A stretch of 64,000 nt of DNA from Burhinus oedicnemus (GCA_008921705.1 VFFE01007854.1:437214-501213), one strand, 5' to 3'. Positions 12,215-25,180 are shown, counted from the stretch's first letter. Notes: generated by a model not told the origin, from the letters alone. Program-made: numbers and translations.

Positions 12215-13155
12215 GCTCAACATGATATTTCATTCTCCATGTAAGGTAAGTGGATACCCCCTCCCATTTGGTGTTATCATTATTTACTAATTACTCCTGT
12301 AGCCAAAGGTGTTTATTGCTTGATGGAACTAAGAAAGGAAAAGGGGCTTAGGTTGAAACTGCCTCTCACTCATAATCACTTTCATCCACTAAAAAGGAGG
12401 GAAAATAGCCAAGATTTTTTGCTCAAAGGCTTGCTTGTTTTTGATTTTGCTGTTGTGTGGTTGATTACTCTATAAAGTCTGTACGGCAAATATAAAACGC
12501 CCTCACCTACACCCTGATGGCTGGAAATCAGTACAATCTGGTCAACTGCTCTGAGCTTTTTCAGTAGTTGACCCTCTTCTCTGCAATGTATGAGCTACCG
12601 CCAGATTTTAAGCATGTGAGTGGTAGTGCAGAAACAGCGGGCTTCATCTGCGCTCGGAATGAGGGACACACTTCCAAGGATATTTTTAGAATGGGTTGCT
12701 ATTTATTTCTAAACAATCAGAAAATTTGAATCGTGTTGTTCATCTGCAGTTCTCAAAAAGCTTTCCAAAAGCAGCAGAAAAGCGTAATTTCCACATGAAA
12801 ACATGTTCACTTACACACCAGAGAAGCAGAAAACCAGATAATCCTTAAACCAAGATGTAAAAACACACACTCCCTTCATTAAGAGGTTCCAAAGCACCTT
12901 TCAGGTGACCCTCAGTTTTTCGGGTTGAAAGCTTCCCAGTCCTCGAGGCATTTATATATAGACTTCCCCCGACTTGAAATGTCCAGCACTTTCATTTTAA
13001 AGTAATAATTAATATTTAAAGTTATTTTTAAAGAAGTGACATGTTGTTATATTGCAGAACAAGGTTCAGTATTGCAGGCGAATGAGAATATGCTGTTGCA
13101 AGTACCATTTTTCTCTTCTTCCCTGTGTCAAACTTTGTTCCCTCATTTAAATCAT
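12215..13155. other. Gene-free stretch, AT-rich
   Basis: AT-rich unique-looking DNA. No gene, transposon or tandem repeat was recognised. Confidence 0.5.
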
Positions 13156-13159
13156 AGGG

Positions 13160-13315
13160 CTCAGCAGATCTCAAAACAATTTGCAGAGGAATTACAATAA
13201 ATTACACTTATCTCCTTTTCGCAGAGGAGGAAACTGAGGCAAAGAGAAATGAAGTAACTTGGCAAGTTTATGCAGCAAGTCTGTTGCGGAGGCAGGCAGG
13301 ATTCAGCTCTTTGGG
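13160..13315 (-). repeat. MIR-like SINE relic
   Basis: Read on the plus strand the segment contains GAGGAAACTGAGGCAAAGAG and then a GTAACTTGGCAAG word and a GCAGCAAGT word. These match the reverse complement of the MIR core (GAAACTGAGGC, GTNACTTGCCCAAGG, CACAGC). The upstream part (CTCAAAACAATTTGC) corresponds to the degraded CTCAAAGCGCTTTAC segment near the SINE 3' end. Orientation of the SINE is therefore minus. Confidence 0.6.
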
Positions 13316-13319
13316 CTAG

Positions 13320-14120
13320 TCGCGGGTGTCACAGGGTGTTGTGCAATGCTACGTGCAAAATGCATTTTCTCTCATTGTTATGGACTAAATCCTAAGAAAA
13401 TCATGAAATACATTAATCCAAACTAATTGTACGTCTTACCATTTAAGCAATATGAAAGCTACTTTGAGACCTTATCTCCATGCTGTAATAAGAAAGATGT
13501 TGCAAAGATGGTACAAAGTAAGAAAACTTGGGTTTTTTTTTAAAAGATTTTCTAGATCTTTGAGCAGTGTGACTTTATAATATTTCCTCACAAGTGTGGG
13601 GCTGGAAGCATGCTGTCTTTGGTTTTGTCTGAGGCCAAGGTTTCATACGACCCTGGGTCTCCCACTCCATGAGAGATACCACGAGATTCATGCTACCGTC
13701 AGGCTGCAGGACACAGAATACAGTTGTTTTCAGCAGTGCTTATGCTAAAACTTCTGATGTGGAAAACAAACCCAATTCTTCAGTCCTGGACCAAAAATAT
13801 CCATTGACAGTACAAAAAAAAACCCCACAACCCTCAACTCCACGCTCTGTCTTTGTGCCATCTCTGCCCTTTAAGGGGATGAATTCTGCTCTAGCTTGCA
13901 CAAGTGTGTTTCACAGGGTAAAGACGTGTTTAAAAGGAGGTGCATTTTTTCACGCCCTGGTGAATTTGGCCTCTAGGTAGCAAATTTTTCCCCCGGTTAT
14001 TCCACTGCAAGCTCATGCGCTTTCTGGGGCAGGGAAGGTCTTTTTGTTCAGTGCATGTAAAGGGCTGGGTGCACTGCGGTTCTGGGCCATGGTTTGGGGC
14101 TCCTAGGCACTACCACATGC
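13320..14120. other. Gene-free stretch, nothing recognised
   Basis: Unique-looking sequence. The only open frame of note (13669-13980) has no recognisable protein features. Confidence 0.5.
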
Positions 14121-14142
14121 AGAGTAATTAATATTAGTAATG

Positions 14143-14175
14143 AATAATAATAATAATAACAATAATAATAATAAT
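14143..14175. repeat. (AAT)n microsatellite
   Basis: A triplet array of AAT with a single AAC interruption, about 11 units long. The interruption suggests an older, more stable allele than the pure array at 35798-35836. Confidence 0.9.
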
Positions 14176-14179
14176 GGCT

Positions 14180-16100
14180 GAATACGAGTGAACGCCATAA
14201 CCTTGCCCTTGGGTGCCTGAGTAGGAAGCATGAGCCAAGGCAATTCAGGAGAGACACCACCAACAGAGTTAGAGCAGTCCCGGCAGCCGGCTTTCCTAAT
14301 AAGCATTATAAACGTGGCTGGGAGGGGGAGGCAGCGCACAGCAATTTCACATTGCTAGGCTTCACGTACAGGGCAGTGTACCATCACCGATGGAGTTATT
14401 TCAGTTTCGACTGGAAAACCAGTGGGAATTACTGCTCCGGAACCTTTTTCATTGAAGGGAGAGCAGCCCCAGAAGCAACCTCTGTGAGTGGCACTGGGGT
14501 GTAAAATGAATTGCAAACAACTATTGCTTTTATGTCTTCTATACAAATGCTCAGGTGATGAGACTCGGGCTATTATGGAACGTTGCTTTGTGGTGCCAGC
14601 CAGTTGGCTATCACTGGGACGATTAGCAGCTCTACCTGTCACCTCTCCATTCAAACGAAAGGGCTCCACTTCGATTCTGGCAGGTTCCTACTGACCCTTA
14701 ATTTGTGGAGGGACACATCCTGAGGGGGTGCTGAGCATCTACACCTTCCAGGGACGACTGCACTTCTCTGAAATAACATCCCCTTGAGAAATTATGCCAA
14801 ATGAATGATTGGAGTTTGTCTTTCTTGCTCTAGTGTTACTATTGCTATTCTGCCTTCATACCCAGGCTCCGTCTTGTGGTTTCAGAAGGCTGTTTGATAT
14901 CTGGAGAGGAGGAACCTGGCCTTCGTGTCACTCCTTCAGCACAGTGTTCCTGGTGTAGAAAAACCTATTGATAGCACAACCTGTCCTTCCACAGCAAAGC
15001 CCAGGACATAACACCGGTGGCTTAGCATGCATTTAAGTCTTCTGGTAAATAAGAACAAACTGAAGCTTTGCATTCAGAAACAAAAAAGCGTTTGGCCACA
15101 TTTCCCAATGACAGCGTTTCTCACGGTTTCCGATTAGCCTGGTGTTTATTGCCTCTCCCAGGAAGACCCTTGAGCACTGGCAGCAAAACAATTGTTGGAG
15201 TAAGCAAATATTGTATGGATAAAGGGCTTCAGCATGCCAAGCCAAATCCTGCCCACTTCCAGTCTACTGTAAACTCAAAGAAACTCTCTTGACTTTGGTG
15301 GCGTTGCGGTGAATGTGAAGCCCAGCTCTGCGGGGCCCTTCCCAGTTGTTCCTGGAAGGGTCAGCTTCTGCTCTGAAATACACCACACCCTTGCTCTTGC
15401 CAACAACCAACTCTTAGGTCACAGCCGTTAACCTACTGCCAGTGCCTTTCAATTAGATTTTTTGCCCCGTCTCCTCCCCCCTGGAAGGCTTTTCCTGAAC
15501 TTCACTCCTCTGATGTTTAGAAATCTTCAAATTTCCAGCCTTACGGCCAGTTTGTTCTTGTGCCAACATTGTCCTTTTGCTTAAATAGCTCATTTCCCTC
15601 CGCGACGCTTGCCCACCTTCCCCTCCCTGCGATGTATTTATAGAGAGCAATCATATCCCCCGCTAGCCAGTGCCTGCTCAGCACCTTCCAGTATAGGTCC
15701 TTGGCATCTGTCTTATAGACAGGGCTTTAAGTGCTTCCTCTGTGTCTGAACGCAAATAGAGTTCCCACCCTGCTCCAAACACGGTGCCTGCACACGCTGG
15801 ACCTGGTCCAAACGGCCTCAGGATTGCCTATATACTTAATTTAAATGGCAACAAAAATAAATCTCAACCCGAGCGGCCTCGTGGGACAGGCTTTTTGCAA
15901 AAAGTGGAGATCCGTGCCCTTCTCCCAGTTCCCTCCGCCTGAGAAAAAAGGGCGACTCTTAAGTTGCTGAGACTGAATTCCCTGCTCGCCTGGCTGGTGC
16001 TCTCCCCCTGCCCGGCTCCTGGGGTCTCGCTGGGGAGCGGAGCCCCTGCAGCGGTGCTGATAGGACCGGAGTTGTCTGGCTGCCAGGGTGAATCAGAACA
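14180..16100. other. Gene-free stretch, nothing recognised
   Basis: Mixed-composition unique DNA without recognisable transposons or exons. Short open frames on both strands overlap each other and show no family signature. Confidence 0.5.
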
Positions 16101-16159
16101 GCTCCGTCTCTAACATCCCGCCGCCTGTTAATTAACGCATTAATGAATTGCCTTCTAAT

Positions 16160-16295
16160 TCCTATAATCATCCTTATTTTGGGGGGTGAGCAGGCTTTCA
16201 AGGTTGCATAGCTCGCCCAAGGCCACGCAAGAAGTTAGTGGCACAGACAAGAGAGAAGCCCGGGTGCCCTGACTCCTGGGCTGGGCTGCGCTCAC
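16160..16295 (-). repeat. MIR-like SINE relic
   Basis: The words GGTTGCATAGCTCGCCCAAG, GGCCACGCAAGAAGTTAGTG and GGTGCCCTGACTCCTGGGC follow the order of the reverse-complemented MIR core and 5' half (AGTTGCATAGCTTGCCCAAGGTCAC, AGTCAGTGGCAGAGC, CCAGGAGTCCTGACTCC). The upstream flank at 16120-16160 is rich in TTAATTAA and ATTAAT words, which may be unrelated unique DNA or its degraded 3' part. Confidence 0.55.
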
Positions 16296-16659
16296 CAGGC
16301 AATAACGTTCCCTTCGTGGCTGGGCCAAATCGCTCTCCTTTTGGTAAAACGTCCTACACGCCATTCCCTTCACTCCAGCAAACGCGCTCGGTGCGACGAA
16401 GTACCTTTTTTTTTTTTTGCCTTACAACAAGACTGCAGAAAAGCGTGAAACAAGCGGAGATTTGAAGCTGCCTTCAGCAGTTCCTAATCTCTGCAAACGT
16501 GCTAGTCTTTGTGGTAAGGAGCTTGGGAAGCTCTCCCTGCCTCTTTTGTGAAGGCAGATACGTGGAACTGGCAGGGTATTGTTTTCACTTTTGAGTTGAG
16601 CTCGCCTCAACGCAGATAAAACTTCCTTCGAAGTCAATAAGAGTTTTGCTGAAGTGCAT

Positions 16660-16925
16660 AAGCCCGATTTTTTTTTTAACTTATATGTTACTCCGTTGAC
16701 ATAAACAAATTCAAACTAGTGCTAATGTTATAGACAGCCGGTAGAGCTGCTGCGGAGCAAACCGGGTTGTGATCTGGTTCGTGCATCGCTGGGAGAACCG
16801 TTCGGTTCTGTTGACCAAAAGTCTGTTTTTCTGTAATTAATTAGAAATTGTCTTTTTAAAAAATTTTATTTAAATTGTTCCCACCAATACATTTTTATCT
16901 GCACATCTAAGTTAAAAATAACCTC
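16660..16925. promoter_or_regulatory. Candidate conserved non-coding element
   Basis: The interval contains homeodomain-like TGTAATTAATTAGAAATTG, long AT words (TTTTAAAAAATTTTATTTAA) and a CpG-containing middle segment (CGTGCATCGCTGGGAG, CCGTTCGG) with no repeat similarity. Such composition is common in vertebrate enhancers, but only cross-species alignment can confirm this. Confidence 0.2.
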
Positions 16926-16929
16926 CCCG

Positions 16930-17910
16930 AACTGCATGTGTTAACATGAGTGAGAGTCTCTACGGTATGTTTGATATTATCATCATTATTTACTGTTATA
17001 TTACTATCACTATTATTCAGAGTTCATCACAGAGGTAATATTTCAAGACAAATTAGGCAGAATTTATACTGACCAAATTCATCCTAGAGCTACTCCTTCG
17101 TCTTTGAATTGACTCATCTTGAGATGGTTTCATGGACTTTGTATATAAAGTGACAATTACCTTCTTTTCAATTTCCTGTGTAGTTGTTATTCACCAGCGC
17201 AGCCTTTCTACTCACCAAACAAGAATCTAACTAACAAAAATATGCAGGTAGTTTATTATACGGATTCATTCTTCCAACGTATTAATGTTTCCTGTGAGAG
17301 GTGGAGGACTCTCAGTTTACACTGATGATTAAGCTTTTTGGGTGGGAAATTTTCACCAGAAAAAGAAGCCTTTTGGAAAGAACCTATATATTTTAATTCT
17401 CTCTTCTGTCTTTGAAAACCTGAAAAAATCTGGAGTGGCACCCAGCATTGCTGAGGGGCTTACCTTTTCTCTGCTTATGACTAAAATAGAAAGTGATCTC
17501 AATTTTATATTAAAGACTATAAAATATGGAGAAGTTTGACCAGGTTCTTGACTAGGTTCTAATCTGTATTATCGAAGCGGGACCTCGAATGTCTTGCATT
17601 CAAGGGAAAAACCAGAGCTGTAAAGTCCCACCTCCCAAATGCAGAGATTTTAATCGCTCAGCCTGCAGCCTCCTGCCCAGAAAAGCGCCGGTGCGGGGCG
17701 ATGGGCTGAAAAGTGCTGTTCTCACCGCTCGTACTGCTTGCGTGAGAGGAGGATTGGGGGATTTATGGAGAAGAGGCTGTGGAAGTCCTAAAGAAAGAGA
17801 TCAGAGGAGGAGGCAGAAGGGAGGCTCCTGCCTGGTCGTATGAAGATTGCTGATTCAGTGCTGCAGCCCTTGCAGGAGTTAGTGTGCTCTGCGGTGCGAA
17901 GGGAGCCAAG
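16930..17910. other. Gene-free stretch with degenerate ATT-rich patch
   Basis: Around 16970-17035 there is a degenerate ATT/ATC-rich segment. The remainder is unique-looking DNA with no recognised gene or transposon. Confidence 0.5.
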
Positions 17911-17914
17911 CCAC

Positions 17915-18075
17915 TTATGCAATATTAATATTAATAACTGCTTTGCACTTCTATAGTGCCTTTCATCCGAGGATTTCAAAGCGCTTTACAAACATTAATT
18001 AATTAAGGCCCATAACACCCTGTGAGGTAATGCAAGTAGATATTACAGCTCATGCAGAGGCCAGAATTGCCAGCA
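17915..18075 (-). repeat. MIR-like amniote SINE, 3' half
   Basis: On the plus strand the segment reads GCACTTCTATAGTGCCTTTC, then a CAAAGCGCTTTACAAAC word and CACCCTGTGAGGTAATGCAA. These are the reverse complements of the characteristic amniote MIR-family 3' end (TGTAAAGCGCTTTGAGATCC, then GCTATATAAGTGCAAAG). Flanking TTATTAATATT fits the L2-type 3' tail of these SINEs. This is the best-preserved ancient SINE in the window. The subfamily (MIR1_Amn or THER1 type) is not determined. Confidence 0.65.
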
Positions 18076-18079
18076 TTAC

Positions 18080-19120
18080 AGGTATAATCCTCTAGCAAGA
18101 GTTAACTTATTCTTGAGCAAGCTTTCTTACTTATAGGCATAAACAGGCTTCCCTTTAACACCGAGCGTGTCTGGTTGTTTTTTTTTTTCTTCCCCTTGAT
18201 CCGTCAGTCTTCACACAAGTAAAAATTCCCACTACGAGGCAGCCAAACGAGGTGAATGAGCAGTACTTCCATCTCCCTGCTCGCTGCTTCCTCTTTGATC
18301 GTCTGATAAAATTGTAGGATATCGAGAGGCTGCAGAGTTGTGTCACATATTAGTGTCCTGCTTCTGTGGGGTTTCCCTGTTCTAAATATACTTTGCACCA
18401 GGGAGATTAAACAAGGAAGTGAGCTAAAATATGTTTTATGGCACCTGCTTATCAGATGACCTTCGAACAACCTGCAGACATTAGCTAAGGTAGCCCTCGT
18501 CGCAGCTGGTCATAAATGTCATTAGTGCCATTTTAGCCAGGGTTTTTTTAACCATTCCCAGCTCCTGTATTTCAGGGCCAAGGCGGGAACTGGCAGGGAA
18601 AAGGTAGACCTGTTAAATCTGTCTCCCTCCTCATTGCAGCCGCTCGTTTAAACCCTGTCTTGCACTTTTTCAGCTCAGCACTTGCGCCCATCCCGCTTTC
18701 AGCCTGCCTTTCCCTCCATGGGGAGGTGCAGGTCGTGGAGCTGTAGGGTGCTTCACCATCCAGCCCTGTCCACTCCGCATGGGGCCAGAGCCGGGGCCGA
18801 GCTGAGGTCCGTGCTGTGCAGCTCTGAATGGACATACAGGAGAGTCCTGTCCCCCAAACCAGAGGTGAGTATATGCTGATACCTGGGTTGACACCGCTGG
18901 CCACGTTGAGTCATGTCGTGCAATTAAATATGCTGGCGCGTGTCCCTCGGTGCGTCCTGGCAGCAGCAGACTTGGCCAAGGGGAAGCCAGGTGGTTGGAA
19001 AAGCCACATTTGGGCTCTTATATTCCAGCACTCTCACGTACACCATGGTCTGCAACACACAGAAAATTGCTGTTTATTGTATGGGCAAGAAATACCCATC
19101 TTTCTGCCATTACTTACTGA
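18080..19120. other. Gene-free stretch, nothing recognised
   Basis: Unique-looking DNA. Overlapping open frames near 18570-19130 lie on both strands in the same GC-rich segment and show no protein-family features. Confidence 0.5.
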
Positions 19121-19123
19121 AAA

Positions 19124-19362
19124 AGTGTAGATTTAGATTAGATGTTAGGAAGAAATTCTTTACTGTGAGGGTGGTGTGACACTGGCACGTGTTGCCCAGA
19201 GAAGTTGTGGAGACCCCATCCCTGGAGGTGTTCAAGGCCAGGTTGGATGAGGCTTTGAACAACGTGGTCTAGTGAAAGGTGTCCCTGCCCATGGCAGGGG
19301 CGTTGGAACTAGATGATCTTTAAGATCCCTTCCAACTGTAACCATTCCATGAGCCTATGATT
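19124..19362 (+). mobile_element. CR1 LINE, 5'-truncated 3' end
   Basis: The fragment begins in the last part of the CR1 polymerase frame (AGATTTAGATTAGATGTTAG, AAATTCTTTACTGTGAGGGT) and runs through the 3' untranslated region. That region shows CCCTGCCCATGGCAGGGG followed by AACTAGATGATCTTTAAGAT and CCCTTCCAACTGTAACCATT. It ends in a decayed ATTCCATGAGCCTATGATT tail. The CCTGCCCATGGCAGGGG stem is typical of the CR1-B/F-like end type, though the subfamily was not searched. Being about 240 bp and 5'-truncated is the usual state of avian CR1 copies. Confidence 0.95.
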
Positions 19363-19604
19363 AGCCCCTCTCCCACCGATCTTCCCTCTCCCTTATGGGA
19401 CTGGGTGGTCTGAGTAACCTGGGATGGAGGAGACCTCTCCTGCTCCCACCTCTGCAGGCAAGGGGAGCGTTATGTCTCTCCTGCATGGCCGTTTTGGTAA
19501 CTGCTTGCTACAGCTGGAGAGGAGCAGAGGGACCTTGCGGGGAATTAGTCCAGAGTACAACTTCTCCGGGATTTGCCCATTCAATTGCGTTCTGAAACTG
19601 CACA

Positions 19605-19765
19605 GACATTAGCTAATTAATGTGGTGAGTTCATTAAACCAATTAATTGCATTTCTTTCTGTGAGTGGGCTGGGCCTATCAGTCATCTTCATAGAGTGCA
19701 GTTTAGGGCGTTAAAAATATTCTCTTCATCAAATTAAACTTTATTAAATAATAACTCCTTCCAAA
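19605..19765. promoter_or_regulatory. Candidate conserved non-coding element
   Basis: Repeated homeodomain-like words (GCTAATTAATG, TTCATTAAACC, CAATTAATTGC, AAATTAAAC, TTATTAAATAATAA) are packed into about 160 bases just downstream of a CR1 end. No repeat similarity was recognised. The regulatory reading is inference from motif density. Confidence 0.25.
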
Positions 19766-19769
19766 TTCT

Positions 19770-22700
19770 AGGCTAGGAACGAACAACGTCACTCTAACCA
19801 CAAGAGCTGTTTATTGCGCATAAACTTCTTTTACTGCCCTGCCAGCTGTGATAAAACCAATTCAGATGCATATTCTCAGTACAGTAAGCACTTTCTCCCC
19901 TTTCATAGTCTTGCATTAACCCAAAGACTCCGTCCTTTTGTGCAGAACTCCCACTGAAATCAATGGGAATTTTGTGTGTGGAAAGAATGCAAGGTTGGGA
20001 AGTTATACGTCCTCATGTTGGCCAGCAAAGGCATTGTGCTTGCCACAAGGGGCTTTTTGGCAGGCAACAGAATGTTTTGCATTTTTCAAAGACAAGCAGA
20101 ACTGAAGAAACACTTAAAGGAAAAAAAAAATAGGGAAATAATTGTCTTTTGCCTGGTTTTGATTCTGCTTAGTTCTAAAGTGAGTCTGAAAATACCTCTT
20201 TTTATTTTGAAAGAACTTTAAGATTTGTGTTTTAAAAATCCCTTTTTTTTAAGGTTAAAAAAATATCCTCCTTCATTTTATTGAACCTCTCAAAACTCAT
20301 GGTTTATCTGTTAGAAGGTGTCTCTAGCGAGATGTTTGTTTTTCCTCAATGTTTGTTAGATAGCAGAGTTAAAAGATGCTAAAACAGAAGAAAAGGACAT
20401 ATTTACAAATAATTCAACAAAAATATTTTGGTTTTAGGTTTTACTATCTAAATTTCTGCTTTCTAGGTCTAATTAAAAAAAATATATGTTTTTGGGAGTC
20501 TTGTTTTCAACTAAAGGTGCTCTGGAAAGTTTCTATTTTAAGATATGTTGAGCACCATGCAGTGAAAACCAAGAGTGCTCCTTGGCATGGACATTTAAAA
20601 ATGAAGTCACTCAAAAATCATCGCACTTTAGTAATTTCCATTTCTGTAATTTCATCCTTGAAGTTGTATTTGATTTTGATTTATGGCTGCCCAGGAACAA
20701 GTAAAAGCAGCATTTCCAAAGCTTCAGTAAGAGCAAAGGCCACGGGTGTCTAAGTGCCACTGCAGGTGCCTGCATCTGAAGCCTAGATCTTCAGTGCCCA
20801 CTCAGCGCCCACCACTGTCACCTGATCTCTGGTGCTCATCAGGTCCAAGAACAGGTCCAACTGGCCCTCCAGTATCCCTTGCAGGACATCACCTCACATG
20901 GGGCTAAGGAAGGAGGGACACATAGCGTCGTCTGTAGTTGAGGAAGGACAAAACCCTTCGCCTACCTTATGGGCAATTGCTCCAACTACTTGGCAGCTAT
21001 CTAACACTGTACTCAACTCCATGTGCACCTACCCATTGACAAAAAATGCCAAATTTTGGCTTCTTGCAGCCTTTGAGACAACTTAGGGGAAGAAATTTGT
21101 TCAAATATTGTGTCTTCTGTTCCGCCCGCCTCCTTGTTTTCACATTACGCTCCACGTTTCTGCAGGAAAGCCTGAAACTGCTCAGTGGGTCAGGTTTTTT
21201 GGCTGATCTGTTTTCAGCCAAAAGTGTTTCACCTCTGCAATGAGAGCTGAGTAGCCAAACTGCAGATTTTGGATTTCTTTCTTAGCCTCAAGCACCTAAA
21301 ATGCAGGTGTTACAGCACCTAGCTTGTACATATCCAGGTCCTTTCATTAGCTCTATCTCTTAGCTTTGTGGCACTTTCAGAAACATCAGCCTTAGATGGA
21401 AAAGACCTGCCTTACTAGATCTAGGATGTTCACATCAAAACCTGATAACATGAAGATCCTGCTTCCCAGCTTCTTCAACTCATCATTCCTCTTATTAATT
21501 AAATCGGGGCAATTTATGTCAAACACGCTAAGAGTAAATTGGAGACTTTTGGAAGAACTCCAGCCAATTAGAATGATAGTTAAAAATAAATTCGTATCTA
21601 AAAGAGAAAGAAACCTGAAAGACCACAGCAGGCCACAAAACACTCTAAGAACTCGAAAATAAAGCTGCAGGGAAAAAATCAATTGCATTGTGGCCAATAT
21701 TAATCTCCCATCAATAAATACCATATCTTTCACTGCTTATGGTAATTGCCCCAGTGATTCCCCTTAAAGTGGTTCTTGAGTACTTAGAGGGCCCGTCGAT
21801 AGCATCTTATCAGGACTCAAAGCAATGGTGTGAAAGCACAAATAGGAACTGTGGCCTAGTCTGAGAAAAAATGCGGTCTTTAGAATGTGCTGATTTGACA
21901 AAAGGTTGTTGTTTGTCACAGACATTAGTTTTTATCTGCTTAGTGGATAATTCTTCCAGAGGGGACTCTTCAGCATCTCTCTGACACTGCTGCTCAGCTC
22001 GACATGAGGCGGATTTTCCAGTAAAAGAAAGTATTGAAGTCAAACAGGTCCAGACTCCAATTGCTGCTTGAAATGGACTTTTTTGGAATTGCGGTCTGGA
22101 TGCTTTGGGTTGGCATGTGACTTTGCATGGGTTCCTGCCTGAGGGCAGCCTGAAAAATGACAGGAAGGCGTTCATGCTACCGTGAAAGTGTTGTCATAAA
22201 AATAGTTGTCACACCAAAGGGAAGTGGGCTTTTTTTCTCTTGGAAAGTGTTTTGAGTCAGAACTAACGTCCATGAAAGCACATTGCTGACCTTAACTGAC
22301 TCTTGGGAAGTAGGCACAATGTCACATTTGTTGTGTGCCAAACGGCATTCACAATCTCCGTTTGTTATCAGGCCCATCAACTCTCCTGCACAGATTTTAA
22401 GAATTATCCAGTTGAATCTCTCCTCATGCTCCCTTTGCAGCCTGGACCTATACATTTCACAAAATATATAGGCCAGATCTGCAGAAAACGCAGACTCCAT
22501 CCATGTGGAGTGAGCTGTTTGGGTTTAGAAATTTTGCATGCTTTTCACAACCGAGGAATGCTTTTGCATGGACATTTTACCAATTGCTGGATGACCCTGC
22601 CTATTTTCTCATCATACAGCTCAAAAGATGCTTAAAGAGCCTGTATGATATGTGACAGGAGGTATTGGCCAAATACGAAAAGATTTCTGGGAGTCTGTTC

Positions 22701-24365
22701 AAGTAATACCGTAGAAAGTCAGGCAGCAGAAGAGACGCGCGTAGGGATTTTCAGACAACATCCTTCAAATGCATACATTGAGCATAATCTTGTGACTATT
22801 ACCGATACGTATACATGCTACTCTTCTTGAAGACCACACAGAGATTGATGTCCTTGTGTTCTCTCACCCATGAGAGTTATATTTTGCTTATTATTTAGAT
22901 TTCCTTAGTCTTAAGCGGCATTTTCTAGATTTTACAGAAATGTTACAGAATTTATCCCTTCCAAGGTGGCATGTGCTATTTGAAATTAAACTAAAAGACA
23001 TCTCTTTGATGTTACTTTTCATTCTAAACTTAGCCATCGCATGCCAAAGCCCCGATTTTGATTGAACACAGCTTTCTTCATTTTTGCAAGTGATTTTTTT
23101 TTAAAGTAAAGATCTTATTAAAAATTAAATTTTCATTGCCCTGTAATGTATCAGCAAGATTACACAACTGTGATTTACTGTTAGGATCGGAAATTAACTT
23201 CAAAAGACAAGAAATGGAAAGTGATGGCTTATTCTCCCGTGGCACATTACAGCAGTAAGACAGAGTGATATAGCGATACCAGAAATGTATTTTCCCCTCA
23301 AATGAAGAAAACAACATCAATTCATTTCTCACCTACATATTTACTTGCATTTCAGTACCCTTTTCTACCCTAAGTAAACATCTGGGACAAATCGCAGGCT
23401 GGTATTACTATTGTAAAAACTGCCGGCAGATAAGAAGTTTCCCTTTTCTGCTACCTCCAATGTCAGCCATTATACCTTATTATATATTTTTAAGCTAAAT
23501 TAGCACTGAGTGTTTTGGCTTGCATCCAGCTGTGCATTTAAACCCACTCTTGACTACAAGCAGGAGTGGTCCCACTGAACCTGGTTATATGCCATAAAGG
23601 AAGCACGTGTTGAACTGCCCAGCCGGGTCCGTGCCAGGGTGCAGAGCATTTTGAGGATCCAGGCCATCCCACAGTCATCTCTATGGTTTCTGAGGATCTG
23701 CCTTAAGTCATTAAATTTTTTGAAATGGCATCTCTGTTGTGGTATGTTATCCCTCCTTCCTTCATAAAAACCCTTATTGAAGTTTCAACTCTGTCCTTAA
23801 GGCCTGATCCAGACCAGGATAGGAGGCACTACATTCCCAGCAGTTGTTGGAGCTGGCTGAAGTCATCCACGTGGGTTGAGGTATCTTACTGGAAGAGGCC
23901 CTCCTCTTACTGTTCTTGGTTTTAGCTCTGTGGACTTTTTTGAAGGAGTCACCTGGAGAAGAAAGTAGACAGTCCTGCATGGTTCACCAGCTGAAAAAGT
24001 TTTGTCAGTTAAAGAAGGTCCTAACACAGGAGCTTAAACTGGGCATTTAATGTTTATTCCAAGTGGCACTCATGGCAATACCTAACTCTTGGGCACGTGT
24101 GCCCAGAATGGATCGCAAACTCAGTGTTAGGATCTCAGATCAGTATGTGAAGAGCATTTAATGCCTTAGAAAAGTCACCCCACAGCCCCACACTGAGCAG
24201 TAAACGGTCAAGAAAGAAATCGTAAAGTGTAAGTGCCCAAATCAGTGCTGCAGGAAAGTATGGCTGGGACAAATAGGTCCAAGGCTTGTCCTGAGCAGGT
24301 CTTCAAAGGACTGAGCAAAACCAGCTTCGTTTTGCTCCCATCAAAAAATGCATTCACCAAAGGAA
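19770..24365. other. Gene-free stretch, no transposon recognised
   Basis: About 4.6 kb of AT-rich unique-looking sequence. It contains many short open frames on both strands but no frame with protein-family character, no CR1 end and no tandem array. A motif resembling a decayed ancient repeat (CCCACTGAAATCAATGGGA) lies near 19949. Confidence 0.5.
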
Positions 24366-24369
24366 AAGG

Positions 24370-24495
24370 AGGAGCCTCTCACCATTTATGTTGTAGTCCG
24401 GTGGTTAAAACCACTTGCCCAAGAAAAGCAAGACGAGTTCTCGGTTTGCCTCTGCCTGGGAGGTTCAAACCTACGTTTCCCGATTGTCATGGGAG
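24370..24495. repeat. Ancient tRNA-like repeat (unnamed family)
   Basis: The segment contains GTCCGGTGGTTAAAACCACT followed by a B-box-like GGAGGTTCAAACCTACG. It ends with TACCCCAACCACAAGACTGC. It resembles a family I know from turtle and bird DNA with the form TGGTTAGGGCACTC..GGGTTCAAATCCC..CCCTAACCACTGGGC. No intact cloverleaf can be drawn, so it is not a tRNA gene. The family name is not known to me. Confidence 0.35.
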
Positions 24496-24499
24496 TACC

Positions 24500-25055
24500 C
24501 CAACCACAAGACTGCAGGTGACGCTGGGTGGAGAAAGCTTTTCTACATTCCTTGGTCAAGCTGTGGGACTGCTCAGGGAAGATGAAGAGATTCCCACGAC
24601 CCTTTGTGAGGAGAAAGGGATGCCGGGGTTCTGGGACATTTCCCCTTTTCGATCTCATGTCTGTTTATCTAGGCAGAGTATGAGATTTGGATTTGGGAAG
24701 AGGGAGTGGCAGTTTTGGGAGTGAGTCAAGCAGGCATTTAATGAGTAAAGGGTCTTCTCCTACAGATGCATACCCTCTACATCCTTCAAATCTCAGTCCA
24801 CAGCTCTGTAGTGCAAAACACCCACACAGCAAAAAAAGTGGAATCTGAAACTTAAGACAGCCCTCTTTTTAACCACTCGGGCATGGACTCATGCTCTGCT
24901 TGCAAGTCACCCTGGGGTACCATGGTTCTTTCATGTCTTTCTCTCTACTCATCGGCATGGCTTGAATGAGGAAATAAATGCTTTCTCCTCCCCTCCTCCC
25001 TGTGCCCCACATCTCACCCTCACCCGATAACTCAGGGTTTCGGATGGTTTCATGG
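24500..25055. other. Gene-free stretch, nothing recognised
   Basis: Unique-looking sequence without recognisable gene or transposon features. Confidence 0.5.
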
Positions 25056-25059
25056 GAAA

Positions 25060-25180
25060 TGGAAACTCTGAACCCCTGGGGCTGAGGAGGGCCCGGAGCC
25101 CACTGTCCCGCTTCCTGGGTGAGCGCTTTAATCCTGCGGTGATTACAGGAGCAGAGGGCACTGGCACTGTTGTCTCCTCC
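25060..25180. repeat. Possible relic of the same tRNA-like repeat
   Basis: The words CTTCCTGGGTGAGCGCTTTA and ATCCTGCGGTGATTACAGGA resemble the complementary arm of the ancient family (CCCAGGTGAGTGCCCTAACCAC). The similarity is short and gapped, so this is a weak call. Confidence 0.25.

Noticed and set aside
24400..24475. Possible tRNA gene because of a GGTTCAAACC B-box-like word.
   Set aside because: No A-box at the correct distance and no cloverleaf pairing could be drawn. It looks like an old tRNA-like repeat.
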